From NCBI RefSeq assembly GCF_024449095.1, contig NZ_CP024627.1:2976001-3040000 (forward strand): a stretch of 64,000 nt of DNA. Direction: 5' to 3'. How positions within the stretch are numbered: the first letter of the stretch is position 1; each line of letters opens with the position of its first letter. The translations under genes and the position numbers were made by a program. Shown here piece after piece: positions 31,084 to 41,723 of the stretch. The notes beneath the pieces were generated by a model. It was not told where the DNA came from. It saw only the letters and a list, made by a program, of their open reading frames with translations, and searched no databases. This DNA is from Vibrio coralliilyticus. GTDB lineage: Bacteria > Pseudomonadota > Gammaproteobacteria > Enterobacterales > Vibrionaceae.

Positions 31084-32498
31084 ATGCCCAACATTGATCG
31101 AACCATAGTCATTAAGTTACTGATTTGCTTTGGTTTGCCAATTGCCGTGTTGTTTATGCCAATTGATGCCATCCCCATTGATGATCTGACTTTAATTCAA
31201 CATCGTTTACTGGCTATCTTTCTGCTCGCCGCCCTATTATGGGTACTGGAGCCTGTTCCCGTTTTCGCCACTTCGATTTTGATCATCGCACTTGAATTGG
31301 TCATGATTTCAGACAAAGGTCTGCATCTCTTTCGCACTCCTCCAGCAGGACATGATCTGGGAGAGTTGATGAAATACACCGATATCTTCAGCGCCTTCTC
31401 CTCACCCATTATTATTCTATTTATGGGTGGGTTTGCGCTAGCCATCGCTGCATCAAAATACGAACTCGATAACAACCTTGCTCGAGTTTTGCTGCGCCCT
31501 TTCGGCCACCAGCCAAAATTTATTATGCTCGGCTTAATGTTGATTACTGCAGTGTTCTCAATGTTTATGTCTAATACCGCAACAACAGTGATGATGCTGG
31601 CACTGCTTGGCCCGATTGTCGCCTCAGCCCCCAAAGGCGATTTAGGGATAAAAGCACTGGTTTTGTGTATTCCCATTGCCGCTAATACAGGGGGATTGCC
31701 ACTCCGATCGGAACCCCACCTAACGCCATCGCTCTACAATACTTAACGGGTGAAAACAGCATCGACTTTCTCAGCTGGATGATGATGGGTTTGCCTTTTG
31801 TGATAGTCCAGCTCACCTTTGCTTGGTTCCTACTTCAAAAACTGTTCCCTTCTTCACATCAAACTATGACACTGAAGCTCGACGGCCAGTTTCAGCGTAG
31901 CTGGCGTGCCATGGTAGTCTATGTCACCTTCGCGGCTACCATATTGTTATGGATGACGACAAAGCTGCATGGAATGAACACCTACGTGGTATCCATTATC
32001 CCTCTCGCGGTCTTCACATTGACAGGTATCATGGGCAAAGCAGAGCTCAAACAGATCAACTGGGATGTGTTGTGGTTAGTCGCTGGGGGCATTGCAATAG
32101 GAATTGGCCTAGATAAAACCGGATTGGCCGCTGCGCTGGCACACGCGATTGATTACGAGGCCTTGTCCCCAGTTGCGGTGGTCCTCACCCTGTCTATGGT
32201 GTGTTGGTTAATGGCGAACTTCATGTCCAACACCGCAACGGCCAACTTATTGATGCCGATCGCTGCAGCGATTGGGGCATCGATGGACAGCCTAGCTTCA
32301 GTCGGAGGATTGCAAGGCTTACTGGTCGTGGTAGCTTTCTCAGCATCACTTGGCATGATATTGCCCGTTTCTACTCCCCCTAACTCCCTCGCCTACTCAA
32401 CTGGGCTTATCGAAAGTAAAGACATGGCAAAAACAGGGGTCATTATCGGTCTCGTTGGTTTAGCGATTGTCTATATGGCAGCTCTATTTTTAACCTAG
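31084..32498 (+). pseudogene. DASS (SLC13) family sodium/anion symporter, split by one frameshift
   Basis: Two reading frames together encode one divalent-anion:Na+ symporter. The first (31084-31746) ends out of frame after IPIAANTGG. The second carries on with IATPIGTPPNAIALQYLTG and runs to 32498. The join lies at a run of five G (31690-31694); one more G would restore about 471 residues, normal for the family. Both Na+/substrate motifs are intact: MSNTATTVM with TPIGTPPN in the first repeat, MSNTATANL with LPVSTPPN in the second. Substrates of this family are succinate, citrate, sulfate and similar anions. The break may be a real mutation, a sequencing error, or -1 slippage, since a -1 shift on GGG restores the frame. 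The remainder shows no decay. Confidence 0.85.
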
Positions 32499-32506
32499 AT
32501 ATTAGG

Positions 32507-32545
32507 TTGTGGCTTCTTGTTTCATTAATGGGCAAGAAGTCACAA
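32507..32545 (+). other. Hairpin after the DASS gene
   Basis: TTGTGGCTTCTTG and CAAGAAGTCACAA can form a 13-bp stem (one G-U) around a 13-base loop, starting 9 bases past the stop. No T run follows, so it may be a processing or mRNA-stability element or a Rho-assisted end. Confidence 0.4.
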
Positions 32546-32765
32546 TTCAGTCAAAAGGTCCCTCTTCATCGATATTCCACTTCCTGAATATCCATATAGA
32601 TCAAATCTATATTTTAATAACTTCTATAACATCAGCCTGTTAAACCAATATTCATAGCTATTTCAGCAGTTCCTACGTGAACTTCCGCACTAACAGGGTG
32701 TAACCACTAATTCAAACTCACACACCCTGATTTTCGATAGGTTGTCTAAGTATTAAGGAAGGGCA

Positions 32766-34646
32766 ATGAGAAACACAATTAAATTAAAGATTCAGATCGC
32801 CATCGCGATCATTATTGCAATTGTCTCAGGAGTCCAGGCATGGATCTCTGTCAGTCAATTAAAACAAGAAACCACTTCCGCACTGAATAGTGAAATGGCT
32901 AACGTCAGCCATGCCACCTCTCGTTATATCAGTGACTGGCTCTCCATCCGAAGCGATATGATGCTGGCAAATGAAGTGAGCATTCTCAACACTGACAATG
33001 CCGATAGAGAGATGCTTATCACTAAACGAGCCGGAGGGTTCTTATCAGTCTATGCTGGTTTTGATGATGGTTCTATCGCTTATGGAGATAAAAGCGAGGA
33101 TTGGCCTGCAGATTACGATCCTCGCACCCGACCTTGGTATAAAGATGCCATGGCAACCAATGGACTGATCGTCACCGAGCCCTATCAAGACTTCGATGGC
33201 AGTATCGTGGTCAGCTTTGCTAAAGCATTTAGCGGCAGTAAAAATGGCGTCTTAGCCGCAGATTTGACCGTGACGAATATCATCGAAGAAGTGCTCAATG
33301 TCAGCTTAGACAACGAAGGGTTTTCGTTTTTGGTTGATGGTAATAACAACATTGTCGCTTACCAAGATGAGAAGCTGAGCCAGCAACCTCTGACTGAGCT
33401 CAATCCAGTCTTATCAGCCGATAAAGTTCATCAACTGGTCAATACCTCTTTCATTTCCACTATCAGCTGGCCACAACAAGGCGATAAGCTGATCTTTGCG
33501 ACTAATGTACCCAATACCGATTGGTCACTAGGCATTGTGGTAGATAAAGACATGGCGTACGCCTCGGTAGCCGAACAAATTCAATTCACCGCGATCGCAT
33601 CGATTTTCCTCTACATTGTGATTGCTTCAATCAGCACTTATGTAATTACTCGCTTACTTCAGCCTCTACAAACCTTATCAGCAGCACTTTCACAGCTCTC
33701 TCAGGGTGAAGGGGATTTAACTCAACGAATAGACATTCGCCGTATGGATGAAATCGGAGAACTGGCGCAGCACGTCAATCAGTTCCTCAGTCAAATGCAA
33801 TCTATGCTCAGCGGTATCATTCATCACAGTAGAGATCTGGCCGTCCAAGCTGAACAAGCGAACCTACTAGCACAACAATCTTCCCAGCAAGTCGAAGCAC
33901 AGCAAAATGATGTTAATCAAATAGCGACTGCGATTCATGAAATGTCAGCAACAGCGGCTGAAGTAGCCAGTCACGCTGAGTTGACCGCGAACGCTTCTCA
34001 AGGTTCAGCATCCGCGTGTGAAGACGGCCAGCAAGTGATCGAAAAAAACCGTCAAGCTATTGTTGAGCTAGCCGATCAGGTGACCGCAGCCTCTGGGGTG
34101 ATCTCAGAACTGGAGAGCAACACACAGAGCATCAATCAAATTCTCTCTACCATTCGCGAAATTGCAGAGCAAACCAATTTACTGGCCCTTAATGCTGCGA
34201 TCGAAGCTGCTCGTGCGGGTGAGCAAGGCCGTGGTTTTGCCGTCGTAGCGGACGAAGTCAGAGTGTTGAGCCAACGCACACATGGCTCAACCGAAGAGAT
34301 CCGCAATATGATTGAAACACTACAGAACAATACCAAGCTCGCCGTCAACAGTATGGAAAGCAGCACGGCACTAGCAGGGACTAGTGTGGATTACGCTCAA
34401 CAAGCATATCAGAGCCTGAATACCATCACCTCTGCGATTACAGAAATTAACGATATGGCGCTTCAGATAGCCAGTGCTGCGGAAGAGCAACGTGCCGTCA
34501 GCGAAGACATCAGTCGCAATACTCAAGGTATTAAAGATGCGTCAGATATTCTGTCTGAACAGGCGATGCGCAGTAGTGATAGTGCGACTAACATGTTTAA
34601 CTCAGCCAACACGGTACGCACTGAGGTAGAACGCTTTAAAGTTTAA
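32766..34646 (+). CDS. Methyl-accepting chemotaxis protein with dCache sensor
   Basis: Inner-membrane chemoreceptor that would control CheA and swimming. It has 626 residues: TM1 (about 8-28), a periplasmic dCache domain (about 35-270), TM2 (273-296), HAMP (297-350), and a signalling domain with the hairpin tip [20 protein letters not shown]. In the sensor, [12 protein letters not shown] (118-129) with Y140 and D142 fits the Arg-Trp-Tyr motif of amino-acid-binding dCache domains, so an amino-acid ligand is plausible. No CheR/CheB pentapeptide tether is seen at the C-terminus (VERFKV). Monocistronic, preceded by AAGGAAGGGCA. Confidence 0.92.
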   Translation: MRNTIKLKIQIAIAIIIAIVSGVQAWISVSQLKQETTSALNSEMANVSHATSRYISDWLSIRSDMMLANEVSILNTDNADREMLITKRAGGFLSVYAGFDDGSIAYGDKSEDWPADYDPRTRPWYKDAMATNGLIVTEPYQDFDGSIVVSFAKAFSGSKNGVLAADLTVTNIIEEVLNVSLDNEGFSFLVDGNNNIVAYQDEKLSQQPLTELNPVLSADKVHQLVNTSFISTISWPQQGDKLIFATNVPNTDWSLGIVVDKDMAYASVAEQIQFTAIASIFLYIVIASISTYVITRLLQPLQTLSAALSQLSQGEGDLTQRIDIRRMDEIGELAQHVNQFLSQMQSMLSGIIHHSRDLAVQAEQANLLAQQSSQQVEAQQNDVNQIATAIHEMSATAAEVASHAELTANASQGSASACEDGQQVIEKNRQAIVELADQVTAASGVISELESNTQSINQILSTIREIAEQTNLLALNAAIEAARAGEQGRGFAVVADEVRVLSQRTHGSTEEIRNMIETLQNNTKLAVNSMESSTALAGTSVDYAQQAYQSLNTITSAITEINDMALQIASAAEEQRAVSEDISRNTQGIKDASDILSEQAMRSSDSATNMFNSANTVRTEVERFKV

Positions 34647-34717
34647 GCTTTGTTTCCAACGCTATTTCATGCATATTGTCAGCCTATTGATTTCTTTGTT
34701 CACAGGACGAACAGCTT

Positions 34718-35605
34718 ATGGGATTCGAATGGCTGGCACTGGCTGCAGCTTTTCTCTGGGCGGTAGCCAGTTTACTCTCTGTTGGACCTGCACAGCACCT
34801 TGGTACCTTTGCGTACAGTCGCTGGCGCATGGGATGCACCTCTGTCATTCTCGCTTCAATGGCATTATTTACAGGCGGCTGGGCAACGGTTGAAACCAGC
34901 GCCATTTCAGCCATGGCCTTATCTGGTTTGATCGGCATTTTTGTTGGCGACACAGCTCTGTTCGCTTGCTTAAATCGGATGGGGCCTCGCCAAGCTGGCT
35001 TGCTGTTTTCTTGCCATGCTGTGTTTTCCGCCATACTGGGCTACTTCCTGTTTAGCGAAACCATGACCAGCATTGAGCTTATAGGTTCAGCTTTGGTTTT
35101 CTCTGGCGTTCTCACTGCTATCTTTTTTGGCCGTAAAGGGCAGAGCACTAATCACTTGGAGTCGGTGAAAGGCAGTATCTGGTTTGGTATCTCCTTAGGA
35201 CTGGTTGCGGCGCTGTGTCAGGCACTTGGTGGCATTATCGCTAAACCCGTAATGCAGACTGCTATCGACCCCGTGGCAGCATCAGCTATACGTATGATGA
35301 CAGCCTTTGCTGCACACTGCCTGTTTTTCTTAAGTGGTGCTAAGCTCGCGAAAGCAACACTACCCATGAATCTTCGCTTATTCGCCATCACCGCTCTCAA
35401 CGGCTTTCTCGCGATGGCTGTTGGTATGACGCTTATCCTCTATGCACTTCAAGAAGGGAATGTCGGTATGGTTGCCCTACTTTCTTCTACCACGCCGATC
35501 ATGTTGCTGCCTATACTTTGGATTTATACCAAAAAACGCCCCAATCGATTTGCATGGCTAGGCGCGATTTTGGCGGTGGTAGGAACTGGGCTGTTAGTCA
35601 GTTAA
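34718..35605 (+). CDS. EamA/DMT family transporter
   Basis: Drug/metabolite-superfamily carrier with two EamA repeats and about ten membrane segments in 295 residues. Repeat 1 is about 3-130 (LALAAAFLWAVASLL) and repeat 2 about 155-290. The conserved GFLAMAVGMTLILYAL and ALLSSTTPIMLLPI segments are present. The substrate is unknown; relatives export amino acids or other metabolites. It lies 71 bases after the chemoreceptor gene, with no terminator seen between them. Confidence 0.85.
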   Translation: MGFEWLALAAAFLWAVASLLSVGPAQHLGTFAYSRWRMGCTSVILASMALFTGGWATVETSAISAMALSGLIGIFVGDTALFACLNRMGPRQAGLLFSCHAVFSAILGYFLFSETMTSIELIGSALVFSGVLTAIFFGRKGQSTNHLESVKGSIWFGISLGLVAALCQALGGIIAKPVMQTAIDPVAASAIRMMTAFAAHCLFFLSGAKLAKATLPMNLRLFAITALNGFLAMAVGMTLILYALQEGNVGMVALLSSTTPIMLLPILWIYTKKRPNRFAWLGAILAVVGTGLLVS

Positions 35606-35842
35606 CCGCTATTAGAACAATAGTTAATACCTGCTTTATCTTTCCTCTGTATGAGTGAAAATGAAGTCAACGAGACAGGAAATCTCCCCCTATTCAGTCG
35701 TTACGCTCAATATAAGGTGAAATATAACAACGATATTTAGCCAACAATATTTGATCTTAGCCTACAGTTTTGGGTAAAAAGTGTAGTAAAATTACGCTAA
35801 TTTTGTTTCTAAAGTTACTTTGAATTTGACGAGGACATCACT

Positions 35843-37375
35843 ATGTCAGCTAAGAAGCCATTGGCTCTGGTTATTCTTGACGGTTACGGTCACCGTGAAG
35901 AGACAGCAAGCAACGCAATCGCAAATGCGAAAACGCCCGTGATCGACGGCCTGCTTGCCAACAATCCACACACTCTCATCTCAGCATCAGGCCTAGATGT
36001 GGGTCTGCCTGACGGCCAGATGGGTAACTCTGAAGTCGGCCACACGAACATTGGTGCAGGCCGAGTGGTCTATCAGGATCTGACTCGTATTACTAAATCC
36101 ATCGCCGATGGTGAGTTTGCTGAGACACCAGCACTTGTCGAAGCGATTGACTCGGCGGTTAAAGCAGGTAAAGCCGTTCACCTAATGGGCCTGATGTCTC
36201 CAGGTGGCGTCCACTCTCACGAAGATCACATCTATGCCGCAGTTGAAATGGCAGCAGCACGTGGCGCAGAAAAGATTTACCTACACTGCTTCCTTGACGG
36301 TCGTGACACACCACCACGTAGCGCAGCAAACTCACTGCAACGTTTCCAAGATCTCTTTGCGACATTAGGTAAAGGCCGTATCGCCTCTTTAGTGGGCCGT
36401 TATTATGCAATGGATCGTGACAACAACTGGGATCGCGTTCAAGTTGCTTACGATCTTCTCACTCAAGCCAAAGCTGAGTTCAGAGCAGAAACGGCAGTTG
36501 CAGGCCTAGAAGCCGCGTACGCGCGTGAAGAAAACGACGAGTTCGTTAAAGCGACAGCAATCCAAGCAGAAGGCCAAGAAGATGCCATCATGCAAGATGG
36601 CGATGCGGTTATCTTCATGAACTACCGTGCTGACCGTGCACGTCAAATCACTCGTGCATTCGTTCCTGCATTTGACGGCTTCGAGCGTGCTGCATTCCCA
36701 GCCATCAACTTCGTGATGCTGACTCAATACGCTGCTGATATCCCTCTAGCTATCGCCTTCCCACCTGCATCTCTAGAAAACACTTACGGTGAGTGGCTAT
36801 CTAAACAAGGTCAAACTCAGCTACGTATCTCTGAAACAGAGAAATACGCGCACGTGACTTTCTTCTTCAACGGTGGAGTTGAAAGTGAATTTGAAGGCGA
36901 GGAGCGTCAACTTGTAGCGTCACCAAAAGTGGCCACATACGACCTTCAACCAGAGATGAGCTCCCCTGAGTTGACAGAGAAAATGGTTGCGGCGATCAAG
37001 TCGGGTAAATACGATGCCATCATCTGTAACTACCCAAATGCCGACATGGTTGGCCACACCGGTGTCTATGAAGCGGCAGAGAAAGCCATCGAAGCACTCG
37101 ACGAAAGCGTTGGTAAGGTAGTGGAAGCCATCAAGGAAGTGGGTGGTCAGCTCCTTATCACAGCAGACCACGGTAACGCCGAAATGATGGTAGACCCAGA
37201 AACAGGCGGTACTCACACGGCACACACCAATCTGCCAGTACCACTAATTTATGTCGGTGAAAAAGCAGTGGAATTCAAAGAAGGCGGAAAACTGTCCGAT
37301 CTTGCGCCAACCATGCTATCTCTGGCTGGCCTAGAAATTCCAGCAGAAATGTCAGGTGAAGTTCTAGTCAAATAG
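35843..37375 (+). CDS. gpmI: Phosphoglycerate mutase, cofactor-independent (iPGM)
   Basis: Interconverts 3- and 2-phosphoglycerate in glycolysis and gluconeogenesis using Mn2+ and a phosphoserine intermediate. It has 510 residues of the alkaline-phosphatase superfamily. The catalytic serine is S63 in [12 protein letters not shown]13 (LDGYG) and the late ADHGNAE metal motif are intact. The mobile transferase domain spans about 77-310. It precedes envC, as in many gammaproteobacteria, with a strong terminator between them. Confidence 0.96.
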   Translation: MSAKKPLALVILDGYGHREETASNAIANAKTPVIDGLLANNPHTLISASGLDVGLPDGQMGNSEVGHTNIGAGRVVYQDLTRITKSIADGEFAETPALVEAIDSAVKAGKAVHLMGLMSPGGVHSHEDHIYAAVEMAAARGAEKIYLHCFLDGRDTPPRSAANSLQRFQDLFATLGKGRIASLVGRYYAMDRDNNWDRVQVAYDLLTQAKAEFRAETAVAGLEAAYAREENDEFVKATAIQAEGQEDAIMQDGDAVIFMNYRADRARQITRAFVPAFDGFERAAFPAINFVMLTQYAADIPLAIAFPPASLENTYGEWLSKQGQTQLRISETEKYAHVTFFFNGGVESEFEGEERQLVASPKVATYDLQPEMSSPELTEKMVAAIKSGKYDAIICNYPNADMVGHTGVYEAAEKAIEALDESVGKVVEAIKEVGGQLLITADHGNAEMMVDPETGGTHTAHTNLPVPLIYVGEKAVEFKEGGKLSDLAPTMLSLAGLEIPAEMSGEVLVK

Positions 37376-37406
37376 GCACGCTTGACGGCGACATCGCTTA
37401 TATCGA

Positions 37407-37436
37407 AAAGCTCAGGTGAATACCTGAGCTTTTTTA
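37407..37436 (+). terminator. Terminator of gpmI
   Basis: AAAGCTCAGGT-GAAT-ACCTGAGCTTT is a perfect 11-bp stem followed by T residues, 31 bases past the stop. Confidence 0.92.
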
Positions 37437-37530
37437 TTTCCTCATTAACAAGTTTTGACATTACTCTTTCTTCGAAGGAATGTGTTTGGGTATACTGACT
37501 TTCTCTCAAAGACTTAGGACTGATTCTTCG

Positions 37531-38676
37531 ATGGCAACACAGCAACAAGGACGACTGATCGCCACCTCTACGCTCTCAGCATGGGTATTGATTGTTGCCT
37601 CAACCCTAGCCTTTCCTAGTTGGTCTGCCTCCCCCAATGAATTAAAAGGGGTCAGTAGTGAGATATCTCGTCAAAAGCAGGCATTAAGTTCTCAGCAAAA
37701 GAAACTCGACTCCCTGCAGAAATCACTCAAGGCGCAAGAACTGAGTATTGTCCGTTTAGAGAAAGAGATTAAAGAGGCCAAAGAGGCCCTGAATAAAACC
37801 AACCACAGTATTGCCACGTTAGAAAAGCGCATTACTTCACTTCGACAGCAGAAACAGCAACAAAGCGAAAAGCTCGCTGAGCTATTGCAGACCTATTACG
37901 TCACTCAACGAGCGAAATCATCCGCGAGCCTTCTTAATCAAGGAGTGGAAGAGGACAGGATCAGCCAATATTTCCAGCACTTGGCGAAACAACGTACCAT
38001 TACGATTGAAAAGCTGGAAACAACCGTAGAACAGCTTTCAGAAAGTGAAAATCAACTCAAGCTTGAACAGCAACAAATCACTAAGCTCCTCGCTCAACAG
38101 AACCAAAAGCGTCAACAATTGAGTAAAGAACAATCGAAACGTAAAGGTACCGTTACCAGCATTAAGAAAAGCATTTCCAGTGATAAGGTTTACCTGACTG
38201 AGCTACAGCGCAATGAAACACGCTTAAAGGCGGAAATAGCCAAGGCAGCCAAAGCCGCCAAGCTCAATGCCGTTCCTATGGATGGCTTAGCCAAACGCAA
38301 AGGTCGATTACCTTGGCCACTGAAAGGTAAAGTTTTACACAATTATGGCTCACGTCAGACAGGCCAGATCAACTGGAAAGGTATGGTCATTGATGCCAAT
38401 TACGGCCAATCAGTGAAAGCCGTGTATTCGGGCACCGTTGTTTTTTCTGATTATTTAAGGGGCTATGGTTTGGTAATCCTGCTCGATCACGGTAAAGGCG
38501 ATATGACCTTATACGGTTTTAATCAGAGCCTGTTGAAAAAAGAAGGGGATAAAGTCGCCGCAGGTGAAACCATTGCACTCGCAGGCGATACTGGTGGTCA
38601 ACCTCAAGCTTCCCTGTACTTCGAAATCCGTAGAAACAGCAAAACACAAAATCCGAAGCGCTGGCTAACAAGGTAA
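37531..38676 (+). CDS. envC: Murein hydrolase activator EnvC
   Basis: Periplasmic partner of FtsEX that switches on amidases AmiA/AmiB during cell separation. The start at 37531 (MATQQQGRLIATSTL) gives 381 residues with a membrane/signal segment at about 12-33. A long coiled coil (about 37-250) follows, and a C-terminal LytM/M23 domain (about 262-381). The M23 zinc ligands are missing: LYGFNQ stands where active peptidases have a YxHL histidine. This degenerate state is normal for EnvC, which activates rather than cuts. An upstream alternative start at 37480 would add an unlikely extension before the signal. Confidence 0.93.
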   Translation: MATQQQGRLIATSTLSAWVLIVASTLAFPSWSASPNELKGVSSEISRQKQALSSQQKKLDSLQKSLKAQELSIVRLEKEIKEAKEALNKTNHSIATLEKRITSLRQQKQQQSEKLAELLQTYYVTQRAKSSASLLNQGVEEDRISQYFQHLAKQRTITIEKLETTVEQLSESENQLKLEQQQITKLLAQQNQKRQQLSKEQSKRKGTVTSIKKSISSDKVYLTELQRNETRLKAEIAKAAKAAKLNAVPMDGLAKRKGRLPWPLKGKVLHNYGSRQTGQINWKGMVIDANYGQSVKAVYSGTVVFSDYLRGYGLVILLDHGKGDMTLYGFNQSLLKKEGDKVAAGETIALAGDTGGQPQASLYFEIRRNSKTQNPKRWLTR

Positions 38677-38704
38677 TCTCGTTACCTCATTAGCCGACTA
38701 GTAT

Positions 38705-39661
38705 TTAAGCGTAATATGCTTCCACTGTCGCAATAAAGACGCCAACCTGCGCCCTATCGAGTGAATTAATTCCAGCTGCGGCAGCGCGTCCTCCGCCTGT
38801 TGCAAACTGTGAACAAATATCACCTGCTCCTTGCTTATTATTCAGCGGTGCCCGTAGTGAGACGGTATAACTCCCATCCGCATTTTCTGAAAGTACAGCA
38901 TGTGCACAGTCCGGAGATTGGTTCGCCAACCAGTTACCATAAACACCACTGATACGTCGTGAAGAAGCTTGATTAGGCAGCTCAAACACTGCCAATACAT
39001 CACTTTGATGAGAAGCTTCAATAGCGAGAGCCTTATCCAGATCACTTTGATACGCTGATGTAAGAGTGTGATAAGCCGAGTTTGGATCAGCAATAACTGC
39101 AAAAGGATCATTATAGGCCAAAAGGTGCTCAAACAGCAGAGCGGGGTCAAAATGTAAATCCGCCAACTCTGCCCCATAGCCATTGTAGTTAATGAGTATC
39201 CCCAGCTCTTTCAACTGTTCTTTCTGTTCATCGGTAAGGCCTGCTCTGTCAGCCAACTCATCCGCTTTTGCAATCAAGTTATCACCGTACGCGGCAGTAA
39301 TAGCCCATAAGTGAAAACGACCTTGCAGCAGCTCATCCACAATCAAAGCGGTGCATGTATTGGCGTCTAAACAAATATGAGCATCAAGGTTTGAATGCTG
39401 TGGAATATCACCTGACTTGTGGTGATCGGCATAAAATACCTGAGCACCTGTGGCAAGAATCGCTTCTAAGCTCGCTTTATTTTTCTCCATCGAGATATCC
39501 AATACGGTCAGCGAGTCATCCGCTTGGCACTGGAGAGAAGTTAACAGTGCGATGTCACGTTTCACACCCGTAATCAATGTCGATTCTTTAGGTTCGGCTA
39601 AGCGAAGCTGAAGGAGAGAAATGATGCCATCCGCATCACCGTTGAACACATCGTAGTGCAT
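38705..39661 (-). CDS. DHH family phosphoesterase
   Basis: Metal-dependent phosphoesterase with DHH and DHHA1 domains, 318 residues. Motifs seen: NGDADG (7-12), DIS (about 55-57), YADHHKSG with D79-H80-H81, and the C-terminal GGGRAAAAGI (about 289-298). Relatives degrade oligoribonucleotides, pAp or cyclic dinucleotides, but the specific substrate is not evident. The ATG at 39661 is preferred over a TTG two codons upstream because AAGGGG lies 8 bases before it. That ribosome-binding site sits inside a hairpin (39668-39703). It lies downstream of the tetR-type gene. Confidence 0.85.
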   Translation of the reverse strand: MHYDVFNGDADGIISLLQLRLAEPKESTLITGVKRDIALLTSLQCQADDSLTVLDISMEKNKASLEAILATGAQVFYADHHKSGDIPQHSNLDAHICLDANTCTALIVDELLQGRFHLWAITAAYGDNLIAKADELADRAGLTDEQKEQLKELGILINYNGYGAELADLHFDPALLFEHLLAYNDPFAVIADPNSAYHTLTSAYQSDLDKALAIEASHQSDVLAVFELPNQASSRRISGVYGNWLANQSPDCAHAVLSENADGSYTVSLRAPLNNKQGAGDICSQFATGGGRAAAAGINSLDRAQVGVFIATVEAYYA

Positions 39662-39667
39662 AAACAA

Positions 39668-39703
39668 AACCCCTTAAAATATCTTTAGACACTTTAAGGG
39701 GTT
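39668..39703 (-). promoter_or_regulatory. Hairpin enclosing the ribosome-binding site of the DHH gene
   Basis: AACCCCTTAAA and TTTAAGGGGTT form a perfect 11-bp stem around a 14-base loop between the tetR-type gene and the DHH gene. The 3' arm on the minus strand contains the AAGGGG ribosome-binding site and is followed by TTTGTTT. It can act as the terminator of the tetR-type gene and also mask translation of the DHH gene. Confidence 0.6.
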
Positions 39704-39735
39704 AGAGAAAACTTCACAATCGCGTTTAGTTATGG

Positions 39736-40371
39736 CTAAGCATGAATGGCTTTAACACCATCTTCCAATAACTGCAGTTGTTCTAGCCCCTGCTCCGTCG
39801 CTTTCGGCTTGACGACCGCTATCATCTGCAGCATACCTTGATGAATGACCTGCTCGGTGATCTGAGTTTTTGGCGACATCGCCGCTTGGTAACCTAGCCA
39901 ACTACATGCGATAAGATGTAGTGTTGTGACCAGTGACTTCATTTCGCTGTCTTCGACAGACACCAGCTCCAAATCAACAAATGCGCGCATAATGTTGATC
40001 AAGTTAGTCTGCAACTTTTCTTGCACCTGAATGTAATCGTCATGTAGCTGCTCATCACGTTGAAGAATCTCAGGCAGGTTGGCGTAGAAAAAGCGGTATT
40101 TCCACATCAAGTTGAAAATTGAATCAAGGTAGTGCTTAAGCAATACCAAGCTCTCTTGCTGACCATGAATAGGAGAGAACCTTTCCAATAACTCATTCGA
40201 ATAGAGGGTAAAGATTTCGCGGACGATTTCTTGTTTGTTGCGGAAGTGGTAGTAAAGGTTGCCCGGACTTATGTCTATATGTGCAGCAATGTGGTTGGTG
40301 GTGATATTACGCTCACCATGTTCATTAAAGAGATCCAATGCGGCAAGCACTATTTTGTCGCGTGTCTTCAT
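39736..40371 (-). CDS. TetR/AcrR family transcriptional regulator
   Basis: A 211-residue repressor-type protein. The start at 40371 (MKTRDKIVLAALDLFNEHGE) has GGA 6 bases upstream. Upstream alternative starts would add residues outside the TetR domain. The helix-turn-helix is ITTNHIAAHIDISPGNLYYHFRNK (about 24-47, read in two parts). The C-terminal half (60-211) is helical and should bind a ligand and form a dimer. Ligand and targets are unknown. It lies between hemE and the DHH gene, all on the minus strand. Confidence 0.9.
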   Translation of the reverse strand: MKTRDKIVLAALDLFNEHGERNITTNHIAAHIDISPGNLYYHFRNKQEIVREIFTLYSNELLERFSPIHGQQESLVLLKHYLDSIFNLMWKYRFFYANLPEILQRDEQLHDDYIQVQEKLQTNLINIMRAFVDLELVSVEDSEMKSLVTTLHLIACSWLGYQAAMSPKTQITEQVIHQGMLQMIAVVKPKATEQGLEQLQLLEDGVKAIHA

Positions 40372-40430
40372 TCGTTTTCCGTACCCTCTTCCATTAATAT
40401 CATCAGTATAACTGAGTATATTAACCAATA

Positions 40431-40462
40431 ACAAAAAAGCGCCTGATTAGACCAGGCGCTTT
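40431..40462 (-). terminator. Terminator of hemE
   Basis: The minus strand reads AAAGCGCCTG-GTCTAAT-CAGGCGCTTT followed by TTTGTT, a perfect 10-bp stem. It starts 15 bases past the hemE stop. Confidence 0.9.
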
Positions 40463-40476
40463 CATTGGTTTCTTAG

Positions 40477-41544
40477 TTATTTGTGGTATGGCTTAGATAA
40501 CTCATGAACCGCTTCAACAAATACTCCCGCATTTTCAGGCGGCACATCAAGGTGAATACCATGGCCAAGGTTAAATACATGACCTGTACCGGCATCACCA
40601 TAGCCTTCTAGGATGGTCGCAACCTCCTCACGAATACGTTCTGGTGAAGCGTAAAGCATCGATGGATCCATATTGCCTTGCAGCGCCACTTTATCACCTA
40701 CACGCTTAACGGCATCTTGAATGTTGATCGTCCAGTCCAAACCAACAGCATCACAGCCAGTTGCCGCAATTTGCTCTAGCCACATGCCACCGTTCTTAGT
40801 AAACAGAGTCACAGGGACACGGCGACCATCGTTCTCACGAATCAAGCCATCAACGATTTTGTGCATGTATTGTAAGGAGAACAGGTTGTAATCACGTGGC
40901 GTTAAAACACCACCCCATGTATCAAAGACCATCACAGATTGTGCACCTGCCTTGATTTGCGCATTTAGGTACTCAATCACACTGTCTGCAAGCTTATCCA
41001 ACAACAAGTGTAGTGTTTGTGGTTCTGCGTACATCATCTTTTTGATCTTAGTGAATGCTTTAGAGCTGCTACCTTCAACCATATAAGTTGCCAGAGTCCA
41101 CGGACTACCAGAGAAACCAATCAGTGGAACATCACCATTGAGATCTTTACGAATCTGGCGCACAGCATTCATTACATATTTCAGCTCACCTTCCGGGTCA
41201 GGAATACCAATCTTTTCAACGTCAGCTTTACAAGTGATAGGCTTATCGAAAACCGGACCTTCACCTGCTGCAAAACGAAGCTCAAGTCCCATCGCATCAG
41301 GGATAGTTAAGATATCCGAAAACAGAATAGCAGCATCTAGAGGGAAACGACGAAGTGGTTGTAGCGTGACCTCTGACGCAAGTTCTGCGTTCTTACACAA
41401 AGACATGAAGTCGCCCGCTTCAGCACGGGTCGCTTTATACTCCGGTAGGTAACGCCCTGCCTGACGCATCATCCATACTGGCGTGTAATCTACAGGCTGC
41501 TTTAAAAGCGCACGTAGATAGCGATCATTTTTTAATTCAGTCAT
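40477..41544 (-). CDS. hemE: Uroporphyrinogen decarboxylase
   Basis: Removes four acetate carboxyls from uroporphyrinogen III to give coproporphyrinogen III in heme synthesis. It has 355 residues. Conserved active-site motifs: [15 protein letters not shown] with R27 and R31, and LFSDILT with D77. [16 protein letters not shown] and the C-terminal NLGHGI are also present. Cytoplasmic. The next gene upstream on this strand, nudC, starts about 1 kb away. Confidence 0.97.
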   Translation of the reverse strand: MTELKNDRYLRALLKQPVDYTPVWMMRQAGRYLPEYKATRAEAGDFMSLCKNAELASEVTLQPLRRFPLDAAILFSDILTIPDAMGLELRFAAGEGPVFDKPITCKADVEKIGIPDPEGELKYVMNAVRQIRKDLNGDVPLIGFSGSPWTLATYMVEGSSSKAFTKIKKMMYAEPQTLHLLLDKLADSVIEYLNAQIKAGAQSVMVFDTWGGVLTPRDYNLFSLQYMHKIVDGLIRENDGRRVPVTLFTKNGGMWLEQIAATGCDAVGLDWTINIQDAVKRVGDKVALQGNMDPSMLYASPERIREEVATILEGYGDAGTGHVFNLGHGIHLDVPPENAGVFVEAVHELSKPYHK

Positions 41545-41693
41545 TCCGTCTTTCCAACTATTCGGCTTCTATTTAGGGGCGCTATTCTAACACTGTTTTC
41601 CATACAAAAGCGGTGTGCTTTGCAACCTAGATCAAGTTATTAACTTTTAAATCAGTGCTTAATTTGCACCCAAACTACAAGAGTGTTAAAAAT

Positions 41694-41723
41694 TTGTGTG
41701 CTAGCGAAAACAACAATTATAAC
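41694..41723 (+). promoter_or_regulatory. Candidate promoter of an intergenic small RNA
   Basis: TTGTGT, 18 bases, TATAAC (5 of 6 matches at -10). It points toward the orphan terminator at 41769-41793. The predicted start falls at about 41729-41731. The -35 is weak, so a slightly different promoter is possible. Confidence 0.4.

Noticed and set aside
31084..32498. Two separate half-size transporters
   Set aside because: The second frame has no ribosome-binding site, and joining the frames by one base restores a complete known family.
32660..32765. Possible sigma28 promoter CAAA-N16-TTCGATAG before the chemoreceptor gene
   Set aside because: Wrong spacing and three mismatches in the -10; too weak compared with the motX promoter.
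38277..38676. Active M23 peptidase at the EnvC C-terminus
   Set aside because: The zinc-binding histidines are absent, as is normal for EnvC activators.
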